This document shows positions 10,481 through 22,800 of a stretch of 64,000 bases of DNA, in pieces. Below the pieces are notes generated by a model. That model was not told where the DNA came from and searched no databases. It worked only from the letters and a program-made list of their open reading frames with translations. Source of the stretch: Rhexocercosporidium sp. MPI-PUGE-AT-0058 (Eukaryota; Ascomycota; Leotiomycetes; Helotiales); assembly GCA_020746875.1 (NCBI GenBank), contig JAGTJL010000041.1:62001-126000 (forward strand), written 5' to 3'. The position numbers were made by a program, and so were the translations under genes. How positions within the stretch are numbered: position 1 is the stretch's first letter; each line of letters opens with the position of its first letter.

Positions 10481-11501
10481 ACGTCCCACCCCACTATTCC
10501 GCCACCCCTTTTACACCAAAACTCACTATTTTTAATAATTAATATTTTTATTATTTATTAATAGAATAAGCTAAGACTAAAGATTTGTAATATTTTTAAA
10601 AGGATATTTTATATTTTATAAGAATGATTATTTTGTATTACTTAATATTATATACTAACGAACCTGGATTCACGGGTCTTTGCGCCACAGGCTGTTTAGC
10701 GAGACACTTTCAGGCTTTGAAAACCTGAAATTGGCAACTTAACTTAATAATTATTAAATAACGATATAATATCTTAACGTTTTTATTTATATATATTATA
10801 AAGAAGAAGCTTATTAATACTTCTTTTAACTAGCTTTTTGAATTATATTTTCTAAAAAATACTTCGATTTTTGATTTAGCTGTGAAATGCCCTGTGGCAC
10901 ACAGACTACTGATTTCAGGTTCGTAAGTATATAAAGGTCGAAGAAATCTCTCTTATATAAATTTGGTATATATTTGATTTTTCTTATTTTCTTAATAACT
11001 TCCGCAATTATTAATATAAAACCTTAAAACTTATACTTAAAGTGTATTTTATATAATATTTTAAGAATCTTTAGTTTTAAGTTAATTCTATTAATAATAA
11101 TTTTATAATCAAGTAAAATATAAAGTATTATATAAATAATTTATATAAGAGAAATTAATTATGTAATTAAAATAGAACTACTAATAAAATTACTTTTAAA
11201 TTCTTATAACTATAAGATTCATATACGATCTTTATATATTTCATGTTTTATAAAATAATATTCATTATTAAAGAAATTATTAATAAGTGGTTTTTAGCGT
11301 TTTTTGTATATAAAATTTTAAATTTAAGATTACGTAATAATTTATTATCCGAATTATATTTGTCTTTATGAAGTTAGTTAAAAAGGCTAATAAATACGAA
11401 TTTAAAAATTATAAACTTCTATTAATTAGTTATATAGATATTAATACCTCAAAATCGCTGTTTTTGGTGTAAAAGGTGTGCGGAATGGAAGGGTGGGACG
11501 T
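10481..11501. mobile_element. TA-flanked TIR element, non-autonomous (1.0 kb)
   Basis: Ends are inverted repeats of about 45 bp: left starts ACGTCCCACCCC, right reverse complement starts ACGTCCCACCCT, and both continue into CTTTTACACCAAAA. Flanked by TA (10479-10480 and 11502-11503). No transposase is recognisable in the AT-rich interior. TA duplication suggests a Tc1/mariner/pogo-type derivative. A smaller MITE is nested within it. Confidence 0.8.
10659..10923. mobile_element. Nested MITE, 265 bp, 3-bp TAA duplication
   Basis: Imperfect terminal inverted repeats of about 40 bp: left starts CGAACCTGGATTC, right reverse complement starts CGAACCTGAAATC, and both contain GCCACAGG. Flanked by TAA on both sides (10656-10658, 10924-10926). 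A TWA 3-bp duplication fits the PIF/Harbinger superfamily; that assignment is inference. Confidence 0.65.
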
Positions 11502-11698
11502 TATTGCTTAAGTCCGCTTTTTGCTGTCTAATAATATGCTCTTGCTAACTAACAGCTAAAACAACTACCTCAGCAATAGGATCGGGTACCACTGAGTCGA
11601 TCAAGCAGAGCGCGCTCCTTATTACTGATACAACCAAGGAAGTTCGTCCACCGTCAGGGCAACGAAGTTTGAACTCAATTCTGACCACCAACAGAGTA

Positions 11699-13941
11699 CA
11701 GTAGAACCTCTTTATCCCCTTAAATGCTGCATCCACGTCAGCTTTAGTGTATGGCGCTGTAGCCGCACGCTAAGTGACCCCGCATTACGGGGCTAAAGGT
11801 GGCTCGTGCCGAATAAATAAAAATGTAAATAAAGCCTTAAATCCTTACTTAAATTAACTACTTTTTGCGTATCTCACGATATTTAATTATACCGGAATTA
11901 ACGATTTAAGATCTTATTAATATAGGCACCCTCCGCCCTACGGAAAAACCTCTTAACAAGCTCGGAACGCATTTTATATTTATAAATTGTCTTTAATTCG
12001 ACATAAAGCTTAACCTGCTCGATGAGGTCTCTTTTAATGATCTTATTACCTTTTTTATATAATATCATACGCTTGAAATGCTTAATCGAATAGTTAAAGT
12101 TATAAATATTTACGAGAAACAAAGTAAAGATTTACCGTATAGTTGTGCGGCTAAATAATACTTTATTATTAAGAACGAATTATATCTTTACTTTGCGTTT
12201 TTAATTTATATGACTATTTACTTATTAAATAAAATTAAAGACTATTAAAATGTTAAAAGGATTATTTTATTTCACGATATTATAAAGTGCTTTTTAAAAG
12301 ACAGGCTTATTAAGCTTTATATAAGGTTTTATATAACATATTTAAATATTAATAATAATTATTAAAAAGTAAATTAACTTTTATATCCTTTTATAAATTT
12401 AGTTAATTTTTAATTTAAGTCGAACTTTTTAACTCGTACGTTTAAGAAATTAATACTTATATATAGCGTTTTAATAAAAATCTCGCAATAAACAAAGCTA
12501 TTAAGCGATATACCGGCTAGTCTAAAAACATTATTATAATCTTAGGCAAGCTTATTTTAATAAGTTTAAAGATATAAATTATTATATAACGCGGTTTCTT
12601 TCTTTAATAAGCGTTTTATAAGTCAAGAAAAGGTAAAGGACTTGTCGGAGTATAAAAAATTAAATAAATTAATAATACTTAGTCCGTAATATTATACTTA
12701 TTAAGCCTCCTTTTACCCGCCGACTATTACGTTTATCTTAATAACTTCTTTACTTTTGTCGATTTTTTTTTAAATATTTACGTAAATAAAGTTACGCGAC
12801 AATTAATGTAATAAGAACCTCTTTAGGAATTATTAAAGATTTAATTAATTTAAAAGTTAAAAATAAAGGACTTAATATTATGCCGTAGGAGACTGTCTAC
12901 GCCTTTCTTATAAAGTCAAATATAATTAATTAAATAGGCTTTAAGGACAGCGCTTTTGCCTTTATAATGTTTATATATTAAGACGATTAAAAAAGGTTTT
13001 ACGGCTTAAGAAACGTCTTAAAAAGACAACTCGAAATATAATAACTTTAAGGGTTCCCTTTAAAGATTAGCCTATTAAACACCTTTAGATTCCTTAGCTT
13101 TACGACGCCTATAACCATAATATAAGTTATATTAATATAAGAGATTAATTATAAGGTTATAACGCCGGCTTGCGGCGTCTACGAAGAGGTGCGGTATAAG
13201 GGCTATATTAGTTCCTTTTAATAGTTTTAAGTAATGATTACTTAATTATATAATTTTATAACGTTAAAAAAAGAATTATTAATTTACGGAGTTAAGACGA
13301 CTTTAAATTACAGCTTATTGACGCTCTTATAGTTATAGGTAAAGATGCCCTTAACTTATTAAATATTATATAAGCCCCTTTAGTATTATAAAAACGCCGT
13401 TATTTAGGCATATCTTAAGATATTTATAAAGTGTTTATTTACCGCCACGAATTCGTTAAGTTAGTTACGAGATCTAATTATTAGACTTATAAAAGTAAGA
13501 GGCTTTAAGAGGCGGCATTACGTAAAAGCATAGCTTTAATAGAGAGATTTTTTAATGCTGGCCGTAATATTACTTAATATAATATTATTTATAATTATAA
13601 ATAGTATTAAGTTAATTTTTATAATAATAATCGTTGTTTTAATTTATATTATAAAAAATCATAAAACTTTAATATTTATAGCCTGATTTTTAGTAGAGGG
13701 TGAAGTTTAGTAATGCTCGCTTAATTTAAGCTTTCGGTACAGGCTCTATAGGGAGCTCTTATAGGCTGTTCAGCGACGTGTTTTGAACAGCATTTAAGGG
13801 GATAAGCATCCTCTACATAAGCATTGAGATACAGGTCCCCATTTTTTAGGTAAGCCAATACTATACCTCTACATAAGCATACCTCTCTTATAAACATACA
13901 AATGCGGTTCCCGACTGTGTGCTTATGAAGAGGTTCTACTG
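11699..13941 (+). mobile_element. Second piggyBac-like element, TIR CAGTAGAACCTCTT, TA-flanked
   Basis: 2243 bp. The left end begins CAGTAGAACCTCTT and the right end is its inverse, with TA on both sides (11697-11698, 13942-13943). The interior is AT-rich with a plus-strand piggyBac-type transposase relic. The right subterminal region repeats CCTCTACATAAGCAT (about 13811 and 13876). TATCCCCTTAAATGCTG near the left end recurs inverted at about 13790. A TA rather than TTAA duplication is atypical for piggyBac. Confidence 0.75.
12720..13560 (+). pseudogene. piggyBac-type transposase relic (second element)
   Basis: Landmarks on the plus strand: 12728-12757 reads YVYLNNFFTF (family YLDNFFT with D to N); about 12955-13010 resembles the W-x-D-N-x-x-V-x-x-L-S-T block; 13098-13142 reads LYDAYNHN then Y-I-N-I-R-D, matching the Y-N-x-x-M-x-x-V-D-x-x-D-Q block; 13165-13215 reads GLRRLRRGAV then GYISSF. 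Stops are RIP-type and at least one frame change is present. A 75-codon minus-strand open stretch at 11898-12122 was not assigned. No active product. Confidence 0.6.
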
Positions 13942-13943
13942 TA

Positions 13944-14318
13944 GCCGCAATCTTCCGGCGTTCCACTTCTGCTACTCTTGCCCCGCCTTAATCAATTACC
14001 CCCCACGAACTCATTGGAGCTAAGCTAGGCTAAGTCTTTTCTCGATCTCTTCCAACCTCGAATACCCCGACTTGGAACCCTACACCAAAAACTGTTAATA
14101 CAAACCCCGCTCCTCTATGGCACATCCGGTGCTAGCCTAGTAATGTCCCTTTTGGGTTTTCCATTTATATTCTTTTAAACAATCCTTTCTAATATTTCTC
14201 ATAAAACCACATATATACGGATATAAAGTTCCATCTTCGGCTTCCAGTATACATCGTAATCTATTAAATTACGGTAGTACTAATACTGCAATTAGCTCAG
14301 ACTACTAGGAATGGGAAC
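13944..14318. other. Balanced-composition flank, no further gene recognised
   Basis: About 13944-14160 has balanced composition like the HNH island and includes the upstream end of the split frame. The rest grades into AT-rich DNA. No further coding frame is supported. Confidence 0.4.
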
Positions 14319-14931
14319 TGTCAAGAGCAGAATAGAGGGTAGGCTTACGGCTTAATCGGGCCTAGTGCGGAGGCTTGGCGGAGGCTGGGGACTTATATAC
14401 TTAAAGGGAAATCACTCCTAGTCCCCTCTTACTTCCTTAGAGATCAGTTTAAATTATAACTGTCGTGGCACTTTACTTTATAAACCTTACATTTTAATCT
14501 CTTTACTTATAAGGGGTAGCTCGCTATTAACTCAGAGGCATTACGGAGTCGATTTAGACGATTCGACATAAACTTAATATATCGCGAAATATAAGAGCCA
14601 CGCCGGCAACCTATTAAAGCGACGCCGGAAGTAGTCATTTAATTGTGCTAGCGGCAAATATTAAAAGGCCTTCTTCGGCCCTTAAGCGACGACAGCGAGG
14701 CGAATACAGAGACGACACGGAGTCGATTCGAAAGCCACTAAAGCTTCGGGAGCTTCTTACTTACGAAAGCAAAACGATTGAGGAAGTATAAGCTTTTATA
14801 TTAAGAGCGGAGCGTCGGTTTAAACTCGACAAAAGGTACTTTTACTTTATAAATAAAGACAGAATAGCTTATTATGTGCTTGCGTTCGTAAAATGGCCGG
14901 AAAGAATGTGAATAGTATACGAGTAAAATAA
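14319..14931 (+). mobile_element. Gypsy-type element fragment: LTR-like start and gag N-terminus
   Basis: A sequence starting TGTCAAGAGCAG at 14319 has the look of a fungal Gypsy LTR. It is followed at about 14740-14930 by a plus-strand gag-like frame including TYESKTIEEVQAFILRAERR and an F-Y-F-x-x-K-x-R-I-A-Y block. The exact 3' end of the LTR is not resolved. The fragment stops at 14931/14932, where the LTR of a minus-strand element begins, so the rest of the element was displaced or lost. Confidence 0.5.
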
Positions 14932-15212
14932 TGTGGAGGGGAAAACACTAAGCACACAACAAAAGGGTAGCAAAGCAAGTGCTAGAGGGTAAACGTAAGA
15001 AACACTTATTTAACGAATACTAAAGATATTATATATTTAAAGAGTATAATTTATTAAGAGAGGGGAGAGGTATAATTTAAATAAGAAGAAAAAGTTATAA
15101 TAGTAAAAATCGTTATTATCGTTAAAAGATATTGCCTTAAAGGCTATCTTAAATATAGTAAAATACAGCTTAATTACGTGACAAATAGACCTCTAAGGTC
15201 AACCCTATTATA
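14932..15212 (-). repeat. LTR of a minus-strand retroelement
   Basis: On the minus strand it starts TATAATAGGGTTGACC (TGTAATAGGG expected) and ends CCCCTCCACA. It is preceded by a purine tract AAGGAGGGGGCG (15214-15225, minus strand), the expected polypurine tract before a 3' LTR. No partner LTR was found, so boundaries rest on the TG/CA ends and the tract. Confidence 0.55.
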
Positions 15213-16152
15213 TACGCCCCCTCCTTAAAAAATTCATGCTCGACCTCGAGTAAAAAAGTAAGAACTAATATTATAGCTTTAAAGCTTTAAATACTTAAAG
15301 GAAAATATGTCCAAATAAAGACAAGTAAATATTAAGTGACTTATACCTTACCTTTAAAAGCAAATAATCGTCTCGCTTAATACTCTTAAATATCGTCTCT
15401 TATTTTATTATTCTTTTTCCTTTCTTTCCTTTTTAATAACTTTATTATTCTTTTTTATAATACTCTTAAGGAGGCTTTGCGCGTTTCTTTACACTTATAT
15501 TAGTCTTTTCACACCTCTTAATACTTATTGTATCGTTCTTGCCGCCTAAACTTACTTTTTTAAATATCGCATTCGAGTAAACTTTAGTTTTAATAAGATT
15601 AAAGTAATTCTTTTAAAATAAATCGATATATAATTAATATTTTAAATAAGTTCCCGACTCCTTCCCTTACAGCGTAAAAACTAACTTTCCTTATAAAATA
15701 AAGATCGATCCTCATAACGCGTCGAATTTATTAATATTCTCTTATACCTTAAGTTAACGTATTTTTAATAACTTTATTCCTTTCTTATACTTTTATTTTA
15801 ACAAATCTTTTATAAACCTTCTTAATCTCTTAATCGTTATTAAAAATAAAAGGAAATATATTAAGGGCATATTAAAAAAGCAAAAATACACAAATATATA
15901 AAATTAAAAGTAAATAAGTAATTAAAAGACAATCTTCTTACTTTTAAAGTTTAAAGTATAATAAAAAAGTAAAAAGAAGCTAATTAAAGCATCTCTTTTG
16001 CTAATTTAATTAAGTCTTTTTTTCACTTTTATCTTCTTTTTTTTACTTTTACTTTTTTAATAAGTCGATATTAAATAATAACGAAGTCGGTCTTAAGTAA
16101 TTCCTCTTCTTTTTATTTTAATAATTACTATATTAAATAAAACCGTCGATAA
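15213..16152 (-). other. 3' internal part of the 14932-15212 LTR element, unassigned
   Basis: AT-rich, minus-strand sequence upstream of a polypurine tract; no domain was recognised. The part from about 15820 to 16150 resembles 36730-36990 (both end near TTAAATAAAA then a CGATAAT motif), so it belongs to a further dispersed repeat. It joins Copia-1 copy 2 at about 16153. Confidence 0.4.
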
Positions 16153-17054
16153 TGCCTTAATAACTGCCGATCACGTGCATTTTGCCGCTATTACAAGCGT
16201 CACAGTCGGTTAGCCTGTCTTTTTGTTGGATTTTCTTTAATCCATAGCTTTTCTCGATCGTTTTAAAAATCGACTCTTTATTTATATACATTAGCCTCTT
16301 ATAATAAAGGTTTAGCGGCGTATTTAAGTTTACTTAATATATTATAGGTTTAAAAGCGTCATTATCGACTTCCGCTTAAACGTAATAGGCGTTATAGTCC
16401 CATTTAACTTATAATTAGCCCTTTTTATACTTTAATAAAGCACCGTTCTTAATAAAATTGATTAATTAGCCTTTCTTAGTCATTTCCCTTAAGCTTAAAA
16501 GGGTCGTTTTTAGCCCCGGAATATAGTTTACCCGTTAAATAACTACTTCCATGCCGTTATTACCCTTTATAAGAATATCTCCCGTGCCTAGTATTAGTAA
16601 TACGTCGCCGTTAGCAATTATAACCGATTTGCGAAGGGTAGGCTAATAATTAAATAATTATCCCTTATTAAGCGTATAGTACTCGCTAACACCAGAGTTT
16701 AGAACTAGTCTATAATTATAAACGATTCTAAAAGCTTAATTTATAATATGTCCCTTTAATTAGTCAGAATCGGACTCGCTTAATTCCTTTATTATAATAT
16801 TTACAAAAGTACTCATAAGTAAGAGAGGTTTAAGCTATACTTTAGGCTTTACATTTAACTTATCCTTTAATAAGAATAAGTGGTTTATGTGTGCCTTTAT
16901 AAGCTTTCTAGCCCTTATGTGCTTATTAGGCGGCGTATAAGTCTTAAATACGGCTATAATAGCTTTCGTAAACTTTATTTTTAATTTGCCTTTTAACTCT
17001 TTAGCCTTTTTAGCCTTATTAGTCTTTTTATTCAGATTTTCTGAATTATTAAGC
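16153..17054 (-). mobile_element. Copia-1 copy 2, pol fragment left of the Gypsy insertion
   Basis: Matches 965-1860 of copy A in the same orientation, beginning near GATCACGTGCATTTTGCC. It contains the protease region, with DSGA decayed to NSGV (16685-16712). The RT end of the element is absent: the match starts abruptly at about 16153. It ends with the TAAGC target duplication at 17050-17054, and the element continues at 23983. Confidence 0.8.
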
Positions 17055-17535
17055 TGTTACGAACGCCCCGCGTCCCGTGATACTAGGCCCCGGGACAGCG
17101 TAATACTTAGGATTATAGGCTTAAAAGAGTAAGAATTCTAAGAAAAGTATACTAAAAGAATATCATTTTTAAGAGCATCCTTTTAAAAGACTTTAATATT
17201 TAGGATTTCATAAGTTATATATTATATAAATATTATTATTAATAAACAATTAAAAGGCAAATAAGCCCTTAAATTACGCGACTCTCTTACGTAACGATTA
17301 CTAAAACCGGCGGACCGCTAAAAGTCCAGCGGTCTTAGCGGTCTTAAGGGAAGCAGAGGTTTTATAAAAGACTAGTACGTCTACTATTAAATAAGAGCTT
17401 CGTGCTTAATTAAAAATAATATCTTAATTATATTAGTTATTATTTATTTTATTATACGTAATACACTTACTTCTCGATTATTAAGATTAATATTACGTAT
17501 CGTATTTATATTAAATAAATATACGGACCGTGATA
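17055..17535 (+). repeat. 5' LTR of G1 copy 1
   Basis: 481 bp, starts TGTTACGAACGCCCCGCG, ends CGGACCGTGATA. Its partner is 23501-23982; the same LTR flanks the inverted copy (39789-40269, 46215-46695). Confidence 0.9.
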
Positions 17536-17639
17536 TTTTAAATACCTTTTCGTTAAAAATACCGACTCACGTATATTATATTAACCTCCTTAACTAAAGG
17601 CTAAGTATTTAGTTTATAAGGCAGTGCTATCGACACCCT

Positions 17640-18560
17640 TTTATTATTTGCACTTATTCTTAAGGGAAAGAATCATAAAGAAAGCGAGGATAAAGAAATG
17701 CTCGATATTTAAAATAACTTAACGCACGAACTTAAAGAAACTTTAAAAGTCAAGCTCCTTAATACTTTTTAAAAGAATTAAAAGGACTTAAAGACTTTTA
17801 TTTTTTAAATAGAATTTTATTAATAATTTAACGACGATAAGTTCTTTATTAATAAGATTTACGCCCTCTAAACGGTATCGTACTTTAAAGGCGAAGCTAT
17901 ACAATAGATCGAGCCGTTCTTTAAGGACTACTTTAAATACGAAGCCACTTATAGAGTTATACTCGCTATATAAACTATATTTAAGACTTAAAGAGGATTT
18001 AAAAAGGAAATTCGGCGAATGTTCGGCAATATTAATAAGGTTAAAATAATAAAATCCTATTTATACGGTTTAAAGTAAGTTAATAACGTAATAGCTTACG
18101 CTACGGAATTCCAAAAGCACGTTAATAAAATTAATTAAAACTCATAATCACTTATTACCTATTATTAACAAGGACTTAAGGATTATATCCGATTGAAACT
18201 TATTTAAATTAATCTTTAAGTTAATAATATCCTTATTCTTATTAAATAAACCGTTTAAATCGACAACCGCTTACACGAGTTTAAACGCGACTAGCAGACG
18301 TACGTAAGAGAAGGCCAGAAGCAATCTGGCTATCGATAAAACAAAGGGCGCCGACGATAAGGCAACCTTAAGGATAATCGATAGTTAGACTTTATAAAGT
18401 GCGACGTTATTTATAAAAAAAGGAAAAGTAAGGCATAATAAGGAGAATTATTAAAGGAAGTTATAAATAAACGACGTGAAAAGAAGCTGTATTATAAGTA
18501 TGGCTTATTAAGATATATAATAAGCTCGCATTGTAAAAAAGGCATTAAAAAGAAATAACT
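17640..18560 (+). pseudogene. G1 copy 1 gag remnant
   Basis: Degraded gag frame. About 18000-18220 reads the retrotransposon gag block (F-G-x-I-N-K-V, then S-Y-L-Y-x-L-K-x-V-N, then A-Y-A-T-E-F-Q-K-H-V-N). A zinc knuckle lies at 18491-18540 with two cysteines and one histidine changed to Y (C-x2-C reading as Y-x2-Y). All are RIP-type changes. Confidence 0.6.
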
Positions 18561-19479
18561 TAACTTCATAGGACGAGGGGCTTACGATACTATTAAAGTG
18601 CCGCTTTCCTTCTTATTAAAGGAAATTTAAATCAGCGCTACTTACCGTCATATAACAATAGACAAGCTTAACGCTAATTATATTAATAATTAAATTAAAG
18701 GTAACGGCGGTAAAGAAAACAGCGAGTGGAGCGAGACAAATAATAATTATATTTACTAATATATAATAAGACCCGAGTTTAGCGACTAGACTTAATAAGA
18801 CAAATAATACGTTTAGCGACAGGTATTTAAGATTATACACTAAGTATAAAATTCAAAAGATATAACTAATATCGAGAAAAGCGAAGACTCGTAGTATTAA
18901 GGCAACGCTATACTATTAAGATTAGCATTTTCCGGACTTTAAGAGCATAAGGTTTAGCGAGTTACGCAGCGGGAAGAACATTTCACTCATAAAGCTTTTA
19001 ATATTAAATATTAAATAAACGTCGATATAAAAGTCACTTATATTAAATTAGGGGTTGTCTTACGCGGAGGACTATAATAAGATAAGGAATACAAGGTAGT
19101 CTTCCGAAGCAACTTACGTATCGCTTAAAGGACGGCGGACGTCGAGAATAGCGTTTTTCGAATATACGTTTAACTAATCCTAACCGACGAAATACCGTTT
19201 CGGCAGACAGTAATATAAATAAACGTAAGAAACGTATAAGAAGTTATTATAGAAATATTACGGAACCAAATATAAATTAACTTTTGAAACGACTTAAAGA
19301 CTTATTATAAAAGACTCTTTAAACCTTTTATACTTTTAAGTACGTATTAATTATACCGTATTTTATATAAAGATTTAGAAAATCGGCAATAGGAAAATAT
19401 ATTAATCGAAGAGGTTTACGTCGAAGGAATAGACTTGCGTACGCTTATAGCTATAAAGGAAAGTAATTATTTAACCCTC

Positions 19480-22400
19480 GACGTCGATATTTAAAGAGTA
19501 AAACTACAGGCTATAATAAATTCCGGAGCGTAAAAGAATTTCATATTTTTTATTATTGCGATTTAATATTTCTTATTTATTAAAGTTAAAGAAGACAGGT
19601 ATTAATTAATACTCGCCGACGGAAGACTCGCTATAAACGGCTTAATTAATATATAAATAAAAATATTATATATAAGAATTAGCGGATACTCCGAATATAT
19701 TTAGTTTAATATAATTAAAATTAAAAAATATAATATTATCTTAAGGCTATTATAAATGTAACTTTATAACTTTAAAATCAACTAGAAGACGTAAAAACTA
19801 AAGTTCAGTAATTATAAAAGCTGTTTTTAAGATAAGAAAGCAGCGAAAGGCTTAAGAAGGATAAGCGTAACTTTTAAAAAAGAGTTAAAAAATAAAGTAA
19901 CGAGCCCCGTAACGGATAATATACCGTTAAAATATAAACGGTTTAAGGCATTATTTAAAAAAGAATTAAGCAGTAGCGCCTTGCCTAAATACTAGGATTA
20001 CAATTATTAAATCGAGTTAGCTAAAAGCACGAAGTTAATATTTTAATTACTACGAGAATATTTAGTTATAAACTTAATAACGATTAAGAAATATATTAAT
20101 AAAAACTTAGCGAAAGGATTTATTCGGGAGTCTAAATCCTTTTAAGAGAATAACGTCTCTTTTATAGCGAAAAAAAACGGCGGACGAAGAATGTATATCG
20201 ACTACCGTCGATTAAATAATATTATTAAGAAGGATTATTATATATTACTTTTAGCTAAGGAGTTGCGCGATAGGCTTAACGGCGTTAAAATCTTTACTTA
20301 ACTTGACTTACGAGGCGCGTATAACTTTATAAAAATAACTAAAAGAGAAGAAGAAAAAACAGCATTTCGTATACGTTTCGATTATTACGAGTACACGGTT
20401 ATACTTTTCGGACTAATTAACGCGCTTATTATATTTTAGCGTCTAATTAATAATATTTTACGATAATACTTAGACGTAATATATATATATTATTTAAATA
20501 ATATTTTAGTTTACTTTAAAATAAAGGAATAATACGTAAAAGACGTTATAATAATATTAAGAAAGCTTAAGGCTTTTTTAATACTCTTAAAACCTAAGAA
20601 GTGCTATTTTCACAAAAAAGAAGTCACTTTCTTAAGTTATATAATCATTATTATAAGACTAATTATAAACTTTTAAAAGATTAAGGCAGTCGTCGAATAA
20701 ATTAAACTTATAAATGTTAAAAAAGTACAGTCTTTCTTAAGATTTACTAACTTTTATTAACAATTCGTTCGGAATTACTTGAAAATTACCGCATTACTTA
20801 CGGAATTAATATATAAAGATAAAAACTTCGACTAAAATAATAAAATAAAGACAGCTTTTTAAGACCTTAAAGAAGCCTTTATTAAGAAACCAGTCCTTAT
20901 ATCTTTTAATTTAAATAAAGAAATTATAATAAAGACAAACGCTTTTAATTATATTATTAAGGCCGTGCTAAGCTAACCGGGCGAGGACGGCAAATAATAA
21001 TTAATTATATATTATTCGCGGAAACTCTTATTAATAAAACTTAATTACAATATTTATAAGAAAGAACTACTAAGAGTTATAAACGTAATACGCGAATAAA
21101 AGGTCTACCTTAAGGGATTTCTTTACGAGGTACGGATCTTAACGGATTATAAAAATCTTATTTATTTTATAATTATTAAAGAACTAAACCGACGATAAGT
21201 TCGATAATATAAAATATTCTTTATAATTAAACTTTAATTTTTATATATTAAAGAAACGGAAAACGCTAAGGCCGACGCTCTTAATAAGAAACCAGAATAT
21301 CTCGGAAATAAGATATACGAGTCGCATATTATATTAAGAAAAGATAATAACTCGTTAATAATTAATTATAAGCAGCTGGCGATAACAAGCCAGGTCTCCG
21401 AGAAAATCTAGAAAAGCTACGCTAACGACCTAGTAGTAGCCGAATAAAAGAAGCAGTTAAGTAAAGGATTCTCTTTCACCGATATTAGAGCTCTTTTATA
21501 TTAAGGACGAGTTTATATTCTTATTCGGAATAAGGTAGACTTTATTAAAAAACAATATAAGCTACCGGCTTATAAATATTAAAGGATAATTAAAATATTA
21601 TCGAGGCTTTTTAAAGAATACTATTTCTTAAGAATAAGGAAAGTAATTAAAGACGTAATCTCGTCTTATAATATATATATACGTAATAAAATAAACTATT
21701 ATGCGCCGTATAAGCTTATAAAGTTATTAACGATACCGCCACGCTTATAAAAGTTAATCGCCTTAGACTTCGTAATCGAATTACTACCTTTAAAGGATTT
21801 AATTATTAAAATTATTTACGATTCAATTTACGTAATAACGGACAAAATAATAAAATACGCGTATATAATATTAATATTAAGCACTTAAAACGCGCCGATA
21901 ATAGCGTAAGTATTTCTTTAAATAATCTTCGCGAATCACAGAATATTAAACGAGGTTATCTTAAATAAAGATAAGCTCTTTATTTTAAAGTTCTGAAAGA
22001 TATTAATATTACTCTTAAAAATAAAATAAAAAATATTAATAATATTTTATTCTTAAACCGACGGCTAAATAAAACGAATTAACTAAATAATAAAGACTTA
22101 TCTTCGATGTTATATAAACTATAAATAAGACGACTAAGTTTAATTACTTTTAACCGCTTAATTTGCATATAATAGCGCGGATTAAGATACTATTAGAATA
22201 TTGCTGTTTTATGCGAATTACGAGTATAACCCGACGGCATATAATATACCGATTGTAGGTCAAAGGACCGCGTATAAAGTTATATTATAAAAGGATAAGC
22301 TTAAGCAACTGCATAACGAATTATTAACGGATATTCTATTTATCGTATAAAAATTAACTATTTATTATAATAAAAAGCGTAATATAAAACTAACGCTAAA

Positions 22401-22800
22401 AGAGAAAGATAAGATTTACTTACTTAAAAAGAATATCGCGATTAGGCGACTAAGTAATAAATTAGATTATAAAAAGTTAAAATTATTCAAAATTACGAAG
22501 GTTAAAAGATTAATTAATTATTAATTAATACTTCCGAAAACTATAAATATTTACTTAATATTCTATATATCTCTCCTCGAACTAATACCGCTAAAAGCAT
22601 TATTAGCCCTTATTATAAAAGTATAACTGGTAAACTCAAATGCTAAATATAATATTAAAACTATTTTAAATTATTAATATTTCCGCGGCGTTGCTAAGTA
22701 CTTAATTAAGTAAAAAAGGTACTTATAATCTAAAAACACTTAAGAACTTAAGTTTAATTTCTATTACTTTAAATAATTTTAAAAGTTTTATTTATAAAAC
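19480..22800 (+). pseudogene. G1 copy 1 pol remnant (PR, RT, RNase H, IN, chromodomain)
   Basis: Protease: INSGA (D to N) at about 19508-19530. RT: GGRRMYIDYRRLNNIIKKDY at about 20175-20235, then LDLRGAYN, and YLNNILVY (YLDD decayed) near 20485-20510. RNase H: about 20930-21290, with the T-N-A-x-x-Y motif. Integrase: zinc region near 21560 and core at about 21750-22100. A chromodomain-like YFRGVAKYL plus K-x-x-Y-L stretch at about 22675-22730 places it among chromoviruses. Many stops are TAA/TAG at Q or W positions. Confidence 0.75.

Larger units (their letters stand above)
11545..13991 (-). pseudogene. Short host-type reading frame split by the 11699-13941 element
   Basis: Removing 11699-13941 and one TA copy joins 13991-13944 to 11698-11545 on the minus strand with no frame change. 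The joined frame has about 66 codons from the TGA at 13992-13994 to the TAG at 11545-11547. It reads VERRKIAATLLVVRIEFKLR across the junction. Composition is balanced, unlike the transposon. There is no ATG in the frame and no family was recognised; it may be one exon of a longer gene. Further left, past the TAG, similar sequence resumes on the far side of the 10481-11501 element with RIP-type stops. Confidence 0.35.

Noticed and set aside
13721..13966. 81-codon minus-strand frame as a gene
   Set aside because: It begins in the split host frame and continues through the TIR of the inserted element; an artefact of the insertion.
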